Assembly: GCA_023229165.1 (NCBI GenBank)
Contig: JALNZQ010000008.1
Span: forward strand, 1 to 25,098
Direction of reading: 5' to 3'
Origin: Methanothrix sp.
GTDB lineage: Archaea; Halobacteriota; Methanosarcinia; Methanotrichales; Methanotrichaceae
Length of the DNA: 25,098 nucleotides
Shown here: in pieces, positions 1 through 6,353 of the stretch
Position numbering within the stretch: position 1 is the stretch's first letter
Layout: each line of letters opens with the position of its first letter
The notes under the pieces: generated by a model
Told to the model about the DNA's origin: nothing
The model's database searches: none
What the model saw: only the letters and a program-made list of their open reading frames with translations
Position numbers and translations under genes: made by a program

Positions 1-244
1 CCGCCAGCACCATGCCGCCCTGGAGCATCATGGGATTGACGCAGAGAAATGCTGAAAGTATTCCTGCCAATGCGATCAAGGTAAAGCCCAGAACAAAAGA
101 TAGGGCCATCCTCGTTAGCCACCTTGCTCTTGGGGCCATGTAAAATACAATTGGAGCCGCGCAAATTGTTGTAATGCTCAATACGACAAAAGCCAAGGTT
201 ACTTCGAGGATCAGATCCATCACCACAGGATATTCTGAGTCCAT
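1..244 (-). CDS. Membrane protein, 5' part only (runs off the left edge)
   Basis: An open frame reads leftward from ATG at 244-242 (start MDSEYPVVMDLILEV) to the window edge without a stop, giving 81 residues. Two hydrophobic stretches, about residues 12-35 and 46-68, look like transmembrane helices. They are separated by a short basic loop (MAPRARWLTRM), which the positive-inside rule would place in the cytoplasm. No catalytic motif is visible and I do not recognise the family. It is divergent from the NAD synthetase gene, with 129 bp between the two starts; a 6-bp inverted repeat (CTCCAT-N4-ATGGAG, 268-283) lies in that gap. The reading frame is reasonably supported by its length and membrane-like composition, but the function is unknown. 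Confidence 0.6.
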   Translation of the reverse strand, partial: MDSEYPVVMDLILEVTLAFVVLSITTICAAPIVFYMAPRARWLTRMALSFVLGFTLIALAGILSAFLCVNPMMLQGGMVLA

Positions 245-373
245 CTAATCTCAGACTTATGAAGTTTCTCCATAGCCATGGAGAGGCTTTGGGCATGGTG
301 CAGATCATCCTTTTCGCCTGCAAAAGGAAACGAAAGAGATTAATGCCGCCCGGACATCCATTACTATACTTCT

Positions 374-2008
374 ATGAAAATAGCTCTCTTACAGCTTAAT
401 CCCACCGTTGGAGATCTCTCGGGCAACAGAGATCTCATCGCCAGCGCCGCCCACCGCGCGGGGGATGTCGACTTAGCCGTCACCTCCGAGCTGGCACTGC
501 TCGGCTATCCGCCTCGCGACCTGCTACTCAATGCGGATTTTGTAGAGCGCAGTTGGGCCGCTCTGCTTGAGCTGGCCCAAGAACTGTCCGAACTGCCGCC
601 AATACTGGTGGGCCTGGCTGAGCCCAATCCCGCCGAGGAAGGCCGGCCTCTCTTCAACTCAGCCGCCCTGCTCCGCCAGGGCAGGGTGGAGAGGACCTTT
701 AAAAAGACGCTCCTTCCCACCTACGATGTCTTTGAGGAGGACCGCTACTTTGAGCCGGCGGCAGAGCCGCAAATGCTTACGTTGGGGGCGACAGCCCTTG
801 GCATCTCCATCTGCGAGGATATCTGGAACGATCGCGACTTCTGGAAGCGTCGTCGCTATCACACCGATCCGGTGCAGGAGCTGGTGGCCGCGGGAGCCCA
901 GGCCGTTATCAACCTTTCGGCATCTCCCTTCACGGTAGGCAAGCAAAAACACCGCGAGGCCATGCTGGCTGACCTTGCCAAAAAGTACCGGATTCCTTTC
1001 TTCTATGTCAATCAGGTGGGCGGCAACGACGATCTGGTCTTCGATGGCCGAAGCTGTGTCTTCGATGGCAACGGTCGCCTGGTGGCCCGCGCTCAGGGCT
1101 TTGCTGAGGATCTGATAATTGCTGACCTTGCTGGCGCGGCAGCGGCGATCGCCCAGGACGATTTTGCACCCGAGTCCGAGATCTGGCGGGCTCTTGTACT
1201 GGGCACGCGCGACTACGTGCACAAGTGCGGCTTTTCCGGCGTCCTGCTGGGTCTTTCCGGCGGCATAGACTCCAGTCTTGTCGCGGCCATAGCCACCCAG
1301 GCTCTGGGCCCGCAAAACGTCCTGGGCGTGCTCATGCCATCTCCCTACACCAGCCTGCGAAGCGTGCTGGATGCAAGCGAATTGGCGCAAAACCTGGGGA
1401 TAAAGACGATTACTATGAGCATTACCGATATCATGAAGTCCTATGACCAGGAGCTTGCCAGGCCCTTCCAGGGTCAGCCGAAGAATGTGACTGAGGAGAA
1501 CATCCAGGCACGCATCCGGGGCAACCTTCTCATGGCTCTCTCCAACAAGTTTGGCCTGCTGCTTCTCACTACAGGAAACAAGTCGGAGCTGGCCGTGGGC
1601 TACTGCACCATCTACGGAGACATGTCCGGGGGCCTGGCCGTCATCTCCGATGTTCCCAAGACCACCGTTTACCGGCTGACAAAATGGCTGAATGCCCTGG
1701 GAGGCGAGATCATCCCCCCGGCGGTCCTGCACAAAGCGCCCACAGCAGAGCTTCGCTTTGACCAGACCGATCAGGACAGCCTGCCCCCCTACGTAGTGCT
1801 GGATGATATTCTGGAGAGATATATCGAGCTGCATCAGTCAAAAGAGGAGCTTCTCGCCCTGGGCTATGATGAAGCAGTTGTAGAAAAAGTTCTGCGTCTG
1901 GTGAAGAATGCCGAATTCAAGAGGAGGCAGGCTGCGCCTGGATTGAAGGTGACGGATCGGGCCTTTGGCAGCGGCTGGAGGATGCCGGTGGCCAGCCGGG
2001 CCTGGTAA
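374..2008 (+). CDS. nadE: Glutamine-dependent NAD+ synthetase
   Basis: Last step of NAD biosynthesis: ATP-dependent amidation of nicotinic acid adenine dinucleotide, using ammonia released from glutamine. The 544-aa length fits the two-domain form. The N-terminal nitrilase-type glutaminase domain (about 1-260) shows the expected triad: Glu39 in TSELALLGYPPRD, Lys111 in KKTLLPTYDVFEEDRYF and Cys147 in ISICEDIWND. The C-terminal synthetase domain (about 270-544) carries the ATP-pyrophosphatase P-loop SGGIDSS at 295-301, followed by TTGNKSELAVGYCT and the KAPTAEL segment typical of NadE. ATG 374 is the natural start because the nitrilase strand MKIALLQLNPTVGD begins there. The gene stands alone in its direction; the next gene has its own TATA box. 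The enzyme is expected to be cytoplasmic. Many archaea have only the ammonia-dependent short form, so the glutaminase fusion is worth noting. Confidence 0.96.
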   Translation: MKIALLQLNPTVGDLSGNRDLIASAAHRAGDVDLAVTSELALLGYPPRDLLLNADFVERSWAALLELAQELSELPPILVGLAEPNPAEEGRPLFNSAALLRQGRVERTFKKTLLPTYDVFEEDRYFEPAAEPQMLTLGATALGISICEDIWNDRDFWKRRRYHTDPVQELVAAGAQAVINLSASPFTVGKQKHREAMLADLAKKYRIPFFYVNQVGGNDDLVFDGRSCVFDGNGRLVARAQGFAEDLIIADLAGAAAAIAQDDFAPESEIWRALVLGTRDYVHKCGFSGVLLGLSGGIDSSLVAAIATQALGPQNVLGVLMPSPYTSLRSVLDASELAQNLGIKTITMSITDIMKSYDQELARPFQGQPKNVTEENIQARIRGNLLMALSNKFGLLLLTTGNKSELAVGYCTIYGDMSGGLAVISDVPKTTVYRLTKWLNALGGEIIPPAVLHKAPTAELRFDQTDQDSLPPYVVLDDILERYIELHQSKEELLALGYDEAVVEKVLRLVKNAEFKRRQAAPGLKVTDRAFGSGWRMPVASRAW

Positions 2009-2042
2009 CAGGTGGGCGTCGCGGCAGATAATTTTGAGTGTC

Positions 2043-2051
2043 TTTTAAATA
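2043..2051 (+). promoter_or_regulatory. TATA box for the COG2512-type regulator gene
   Basis: TTTTAAATA is a good archaeal TATA element. A start of transcription about 25 bp downstream would fall near 2070, which favours ATG 2078 over the in-frame ATG 2066 or GTG 2012 as translation start. Confidence 0.6.
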
Positions 2052-2077
2052 GATTCAGGCCAAAGATGATCTTTGTT

Positions 2078-3367
2078 ATGAAGGGTGACAGCAGGTGGAG
2101 CGAGGTAGCGCACTGGAAAACGGCAGTTATATTGGTTTTTGTAGCCGCTCTTCTCGTTATGTCGGCTCATGCCCAGGAATCCGACTCCTCCGTTGGGCAG
2201 AGCCTGATTCTCAATGTCTACCTGGATAACGCCGGCAAAGCTCTGGTCACTGGCTATGCCGAGGACGTTAACGGTCTAGTCTTTCTCAATAACTCTCAGT
2301 TCCGGTTCGAGAACGATTCCCATCAACTCTATGCTCTCACCGACGGTCTGACGGCAAAGGTGGGAGATCTCTGGACCTTGAGCTTTGATTCCCAAGGCAG
2401 TTTTGATGATTATCGTGTCACATTCTACCTGCCTAGCGAGACAAGCCTGGGGGAGATCAACGCCTCGCAGGGTCTGGGGTATCTGCTCTCTGCATCCAAT
2501 GAGTCCCTGGTGGCGGATGTGCAGGGATATGAGGTTTCTGACCCCCGTATCTCCATCCAGTATCAGCAGCTCTTAGCGGCCAACGGCAGCAGCCTGCTGC
2601 CACTTCCACCGGTCTATCCTGGTGATGGTGCGGCTCTGATCATGCTTATTATTGCCGTCGCTCTCATGGTGGCAGGCTTTGGCTTTGCCGTCTTCTTGCA
2701 GAGAAAGAAGCGCGGCTCAATGGGAAATCCAATTACGAGCCCGATCGCGAGCCCATTCGAGAATACTGTGGCGGAAGAAATTGCAGTTGAGTCGGCAAAA
2801 GAGACCACGACGTCTCCTCTCCCTGATAAGTCTGTGCCGCTGGATTTGCCGTCCGCCGTCGCAGAGGCCTCATCTTCCGTCGAGGTGGACTCTCGTCTAC
2901 CCTCTTCACCTGAAGACGAAGGTGTATTTCTGTCCGAGGCATCACAAACACCCATCGCGAATGGGCTTGGCCGGGTAGAGCCATCGTCCTCTCCAGCTGC
3001 CGATACCGCAGAGATCCAGGCACAGGGCTCCCTTTCGGCAGAATCTGCAAAAACCCAGGATATGCCGGCTGAGGCTACATCGCTCGTGGAGCAGTCCACG
3101 AAAAACGTCATCGTGGTAAGTTCTGAGATGGAAGCGGTCATGCAAACCCTCACCGCCCGAGAGCGAGCCGTAATGAGCACATTAATCGATCATGGTGGAC
3201 GAATGACCCAGGCGGACATCCGATATGATACAGGAACGCCTAAATCGTCCTTAACCGGAATTTTGATATCTCTGGAGCGCAGAAAACTCGTAAGCAAGAA
3301 GGAATGGGGTAGGACCAATATAATTGAACTTTCTGATTGGTTCCTGTCTAAAAAGGAACATTCATGA
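2078..3367 (+). CDS. COG2512-type membrane-anchored winged-helix transcriptional regulator
   Basis: Predicted one-component membrane regulator of 429 aa when started at ATG 2078. In order: a signal-like hydrophobic segment (about 15-31, ending SAHAQ), an extracytoplasmic beta-rich domain (about 33-180) with N-glycosylation-type sequons, one transmembrane helix (about 185-208) followed by RKKR, a long Ser/Glu/Pro-rich linker (about 210-345), and a C-terminal winged helix (about 352-425) with TARERAVMSTLIDHGGRMTQ and TGTPKSSLTGILISLERR. This architecture matches COG2512, predicted membrane-associated transcriptional regulators of euryarchaea. The ectodomain is closely similar to the secreted protein at 4423-4875, so the ligand or partner may be shared; that is inference. 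In-frame upstream starts GTG 2012 and ATG 2066 exist but lie at or above the expected transcription start. The signal sensed and the genes controlled are unknown. Confidence 0.82.
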   Translation: MKGDSRWSEVAHWKTAVILVFVAALLVMSAHAQESDSSVGQSLILNVYLDNAGKALVTGYAEDVNGLVFLNNSQFRFENDSHQLYALTDGLTAKVGDLWTLSFDSQGSFDDYRVTFYLPSETSLGEINASQGLGYLLSASNESLVADVQGYEVSDPRISIQYQQLLAANGSSLLPLPPVYPGDGAALIMLIIAVALMVAGFGFAVFLQRKKRGSMGNPITSPIASPFENTVAEEIAVESAKETTTSPLPDKSVPLDLPSAVAEASSSVEVDSRLPSSPEDEGVFLSEASQTPIANGLGRVEPSSSPAADTAEIQAQGSLSAESAKTQDMPAEATSLVEQSTKNVIVVSSEMEAVMQTLTARERAVMSTLIDHGGRMTQADIRYDTGTPKSSLTGILISLERRKLVSKKEWGRTNIIELSDWFLSKKEHS

Positions 3368-3415
3368 ACCCTTTTCATCCAGCCGGCGGACGGGCCATCT
3401 ACATTTTTAGGCAAC

Positions 3416-3547
3416 ATGACCCTCACCCAGATCAAGCAGCTTCAGGACAAGAATGTGCAGGAGAGAGACAACCTGACGCTGAACCGGCTCAAGGAAGAAA
3501 ATAAGAATATGCAGCAAGTGGCCCGTTCCCTCCGAGCCAAAGAATAA
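3416..3547 (+). CDS. Small hypothetical protein, 43 aa, coiled-coil-like
   Basis: ATG 3416 to TAA 3545-3547 encodes a 43-residue, highly charged, Gln/Lys/Glu-rich peptide beginning MTLTQIKQLQDKNVQERDN and ending RSLRAKE. The spacing of Leu, Ile and Val looks like a short amphipathic helix or coiled coil. Third codon positions are clearly GC-rich, as in neighbouring real genes, which supports coding. A T-rich stretch (TACATTTTTAG, about 3400-3409) lies before it, and a strong hairpin begins 5 nt after the stop. I do not recognise the family. It starts 49 bp after the regulator gene stops, so it could be cotranscribed or independent. Confidence 0.55.
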   Translation: MTLTQIKQLQDKNVQERDNLTLNRLKEENKNMQQVARSLRAKE

Positions 3548-3551
3548 AGGC

Positions 3552-3574
3552 GGCCGGCATTAGAGTTGCCGGCC
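3552..3574 (+). terminator. Hairpin terminator-like element after the 43-aa ORF
   Basis: Perfect 8-bp stem GGCCGGCA / TGCCGGCC around a 7-nt loop, followed by pyrimidine-rich CGTCTTCTCT. It sits 5 nt after a stop codon and 140 bp before the next gene. Archaeal termination usually needs only T-runs, so the hairpin could instead be a processing or stability element. Confidence 0.5.
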
Positions 3575-3716
3575 CGTCTTCTCTATACCGGTTCCTCAGT
3601 ATGAGGCCCAAAAGATTTGCCCCGGGAAATAATCTTATAACTAAAGGATGCATTTCCTATGGCAAGAATTGTGAAATCTGTGTAAGCTGTCGGGCCGTTT
3701 TGGCAGGCGGATTTTG

Positions 3717-4382
3717 ATGATGGATATTTGCAGAAGATTTTTATGCATAGGGCTGGCGAGTTTGCTCTTTATCGGTCTGTCCGGCATGTCTTTAGCCGAG
3801 CCCGATGAGAACCAGAGAATGGATGAGCACCATGTGGGAATGGGGCCTTTGGATGCTGGGATGATGCCGCCTGAAAATGCGGGCTTTCCCATGGGCGTTC
3901 CCGTGGAGGTCTTGTATAGCGGTCATGGTTTTGCGTTGAGGGACAATGAGTCTCATCTCCTCCGGTTGAAGGTTGAGTCCATCATGCCTTTGGAGCCCAG
4001 CCAGATCAGAGGTCTCCTCGCCTCCAACAAGAGCCTGGAGGAGATCAGGGATGACATCCGGGCAAAAGAGGGCAAGAAGACTGATCGCGGCAGCATAATT
4101 CTGGACCGCAGCATCTATCCTCTCATCAACATCGCCGTATCCGCCTCCGGCAATAATTCGACTGCCCTTAAGGCCGATCTGGCATATTCGGGCCCGTTAT
4201 CTACCGCCAATGATACGGCGATCTTGGGCAGCATCTCCATGATCATCTCTCCCACCGACGAGGGCATGACCGGAAAGGGCGAGCTGAGTATCGAGCAGGG
4301 CTCGCTTGCGGCCTTGTACTCTCTTCAAATCGACATGGAGCCACCCCGGCATGGCCAAGATAAGATGATGATGAGGAGATGA
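3717..4382 (+). CDS. Secreted Met/His-rich hypothetical protein
   Basis: About 221 aa. A signal peptide is clear (basic CRR, then FLCIGLASLLFIGLSG, ending SLAEP), so the mature protein should be outside the cytoplasmic membrane. The mature N-terminus is unusually rich in Met, His and acidic residues (MDEHHVGMGPLDAGMMPP), and the C-terminus again has HGQDKMMMRR; such clusters could bind soft metals such as copper, but this is only inference. The centre (about 60-195) is an unrecognised domain with NNS and NDT sequons. Starts overlap: TTG 3714, ATG 3717 and ATG 3720; AGGCGG at about 3705-3710 is a plausible ribosome site for either ATG. The stop lies 40 bp before the next secreted protein, suggesting cotranscription. 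Confidence 0.75.
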   Translation: MMDICRRFLCIGLASLLFIGLSGMSLAEPDENQRMDEHHVGMGPLDAGMMPPENAGFPMGVPVEVLYSGHGFALRDNESHLLRLKVESIMPLEPSQIRGLLASNKSLEEIRDDIRAKEGKKTDRGSIILDRSIYPLINIAVSASGNNSTALKADLAYSGPLSTANDTAILGSISMIISPTDEGMTGKGELSIEQGSLAALYSLQIDMEPPRHGQDKMMMRR

Positions 4383-4422
4383 TCCAATCGCCTTTCTTCA
4401 TCTTGGTCTTTCGAAGACCTTA

Positions 4423-4875
4423 ATGGCTTTCTTAGGGCTGGCGAGCGTTGCTATGGCACTCCTTCTCCTCTTTTCGCCAGCGGTCCTGGGCCAGGACGGG
4501 CAGCTTTTCCTTAATGTCTATGTGGACGGCACCCCTGGGAAAGCGTTGGTGGTGGGTAATGTGGACGACATATCCGGCCTTGCCTTCCTGAACACCTCTG
4601 ATAAGATCTACGAGGATAACGGTCAGCTTTACGCGGTTTGCGATTCTCTGGTCGAGAAGTACGGCGATGGCTGGAGGCTGTCCTTTCCTGCCAGCGGCGA
4701 TTTTGATGAGTATCATGCCGTTTTCTTCGTCTCGGGAGGCTTTGCCTTCCAGGAGATCAACTGCACAGAGGGACTGGAGATCCTCTCCACCGCCCACAAC
4801 GACTCAATAGTTCTGGACGTACAGGGATATGGGCTGACCGATCCCATGGTCTCTTTTAGCTACGCAGCTTCGTGA
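4423..4875 (+). CDS. Secreted paralogue of the COG2512 regulator ectodomain
   Basis: 150 aa. The signal peptide is residues 1-23 (FLGLASVAMALLLLFSPAVLG, cleavage likely before QDGQ). The mature domain aligns along its whole length with the ectodomain encoded at 2078-3367: LFLNVYVDG...PGKALV with LILNVYLDN...AGKALV, GLAFLN with GLVFLN, then QLYA, LSF..SG.FD.Y, EIN...GL, and LDVQGYGLTDP with ADVQGYEVSDP. It ends where the regulator continues into its membrane helix, so it is a free-standing soluble version. ATG 4423 is the first start after an in-frame stop at 4372-4374. It follows the Met-rich secreted protein by 40 bp. A T-run (4930-4936) ends the unit. The function is unknown: a truncated duplicate, or a soluble partner or decoy for the membrane sensor. 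Confidence 0.8.
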   Translation: MAFLGLASVAMALLLLFSPAVLGQDGQLFLNVYVDGTPGKALVVGNVDDISGLAFLNTSDKIYEDNGQLYAVCDSLVEKYGDGWRLSFPASGDFDEYHAVFFVSGGFAFQEINCTEGLEILSTAHNDSIVLDVQGYGLTDPMVSFSYAAS

Positions 4876-4929
4876 ATTTCTGGGCACCAGAGCAGACGTT
4901 GAGCCTCTGCTTGCTGCCCTAAAAACCTA

Positions 4930-4936
4930 TTTTTTT
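4930..4936 (+). terminator. T-run terminator
   Basis: Seven consecutive T about 55 bp after the stop of the secreted paralogue, typical of archaeal T-rich termination, and upstream of the separate promoter of the PII gene. Confidence 0.5.
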
Positions 4937-5000
4937 CATAAATGCAGCACGATCTTACTACAAGCTCGTATCGATTCTCAACATTTCTCAAATAACTCGA

Positions 5001-5006
5001 TATAAT
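5001..5006 (+). promoter_or_regulatory. TATA box of the PII gene (leaderless)
   Basis: TATAAT begins 26 bp before ATG 5027, so transcription probably starts at or next to the start codon, giving a leaderless message. This favours ATG 5027 over ATG 5042. Confidence 0.5.
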
Positions 5007-5026
5007 CGATTGTATGGTTAAATCCC

Positions 5027-5356
5027 ATGGATGCCTTGGGAATGAAGATGATCTGGGCTGTGATAAGGCCGGAGGTAGTTGACACCGTGGTGAAGGCCCT
5101 GACTGCAGGAGGCTACCCTGCCATGACCCGCTTTGATGTCTACGGCAGGGGAAAACAGAAGGGAGTGGTAGTGGGCGGCGAGAATTACGATATGCCAAAG
5201 ACCGTGCTAATGCTGGTGGTCGAGGCAAGCAGCACGGCTGGGGCTGTGAAGATTATTGAAGACAATGCCCGCACCAGAAGCATCGGCGACGGCAGAATCT
5301 TCGTGGCACCAATTGAGGAGGCGCACACCATCCGCACGGGCGAGTTGGGGCTGTGA
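5027..5356 (+). CDS. nifI1: PII-family nitrogen regulator, NifI1-like
   Basis: 109-aa PII signalling protein. These trimers bind ATP/ADP and 2-oxoglutarate and report nitrogen status by touching target proteins. Visible family features: MKMIWAVIRPEVVDTVVKAL, the strand AMTRFDVYGRGKQKG leading into the T-loop, a T-loop (VVVGGENYD) without the EYRG-type uridylylation tyrosine of GlnB/GlnK, MPKTVLMLVVE, and the nucleotide-binding IGDGRIFVAPIEEAHTIRTGE. The GYPAMTRFDVYGRGKQKG block and the C-terminus fit NifI1 better than GlnK. NifI1 normally sits between nifH and nifD with NifI2 and inhibits dinitrogenase; here it is solitary. glnA is 2.6 kb away, so control of glutamine synthetase or another target is possible. 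ATG 5042 is the alternative start. Confidence 0.85.
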   Translation: MDALGMKMIWAVIRPEVVDTVVKALTAGGYPAMTRFDVYGRGKQKGVVVGGENYDMPKTVLMLVVEASSTAGAVKIIEDNARTRSIGDGRIFVAPIEEAHTIRTGELGL

Positions 5357-5378
5357 AATAAATTTGAATTATAGTCGA

Positions 5379-6353
5379 CTAAGCCCACGTCACCGCCACG
5401 TCGTCCGTCCTGTAGCCCGGTCGCACCTTTGACTCCGCCAGCGGCGTAGTCGCCCCGCTTTTTAGCATGATCAGGCCCGTGTAAGCAATCATGCTGCCGT
5501 TGTCTCCCATGAAATTTCGCGGCGGCAAAAAGAACTTCGCGCCTCTCTCCTCGCACATGATGTTGAGCATTTCGCCCAGGCGCTTGTTGGCTCCTACGCC
5601 TCCTACGAGCATGGCTTCCTTTTTTTCGGCGTGGGCCATGGCCCGTTCTGTGACCTCAACCAGCATGGCGAAGGCCGTCTCCTGCAAGCTGTAGCAGACG
5701 TCGGCCAGATCGTGCTTCTTGGCCGCCTCTGTGGCCGCCGTGGACAGGCCGGAGAAGGAGAGGTCCATGCCTTTTACAGTGTAGGGCAGGGGGATGTACT
5801 GCTTCGCTTCTCGGGCCAGCTCCTCTATCTTGGGGCCGCCGGGATGAGTCAGGCCCACGGAGCGGGCGAACTTGTCTATGGCATTTCCCACGCTGATGTC
5901 CAGGGTCTCGCCAAAAATTCTATAGTGTCCCTGGCGCAGCGCCAAAACCTGCGAGTTTGCCCCGCTCACGTAGATCACAGCCGGATCGCGCGCCCCTGAC
6001 TGCCATTTGCCCACTTCGATGTGCGCCACGCAGTGGTTGACGCCGATGAGCGGAAGCTCAAATCGAAGGGAGAGCGTGCGCGCTGCAGTGGCCACGGTGC
6101 GCAGGCACGGCCCCAGTCCCGGACCCTGAGAGAAGGCGACAGCATCGACCTTCAAGCCCTGCTCGCGAGTGTGAGCCAGCACATCACCCACCACTTTGGC
6201 CATGTACTGCGCATGATGCTGGGCCGCTTCACGGGGGTGGATGCCGCCTTTGGCCGGGGTGTAGGTGGCGCTCTTCTCGAAGATCACACCCTGCTCGTTC
6301 ACCAGGGCGGCACTCAGGTTCCAGGCTGTTCCTTCCAGACCGAATATTATCAT
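5379..6353 (-). CDS. kae1: KEOPS complex subunit Kae1, tRNA threonylcarbamoyltransferase
   Basis: Catalytic subunit of archaeal KEOPS, transferring the threonylcarbamoyl group to A37 of ANN-decoding tRNAs (t6A). 324 aa, an ASKHA-fold enzyme. Metal ligands His107 and His111 lie in GVNHCVAHIE; YVSGANSQV (128-136), HPGGPKIEELA, LSFSGLSTAA and the late FMGDNGSMIA complete the Kae1 signature. The protein ends VRPGYRTDDVAVTWA, exactly where many methanogen homologues continue into a fused Bud32 kinase; no Bud32 is attached or present in the window. The ATG overlaps the purD stop by 4 nt (ATGA), so it is probably translationally coupled to purD and shares its promoter. Confidence 0.96.
   Translation of the reverse strand: MIIFGLEGTAWNLSAALVNEQGVIFEKSATYTPAKGGIHPREAAQHHAQYMAKVVGDVLAHTREQGLKVDAVAFSQGPGLGPCLRTVATAARTLSLRFELPLIGVNHCVAHIEVGKWQSGARDPAVIYVSGANSQVLALRQGHYRIFGETLDISVGNAIDKFARSVGLTHPGGPKIEELAREAKQYIPLPYTVKGMDLSFSGLSTAATEAAKKHDLADVCYSLQETAFAMLVEVTERAMAHAEKKEAMLVGGVGANKRLGEMLNIMCEERGAKFFLPPRNFMGDNGSMIAYTGLIMLKSGATTPLAESKVRPGYRTDDVAVTWA

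Noticed and set aside
659..1834. 391-codon open frame on the minus strand
   Set aside because: It lies wholly inside nadE, whose plus-strand frame shows all catalytic motifs; long antisense frames are common in GC-rich genes and this one resembles no protein.
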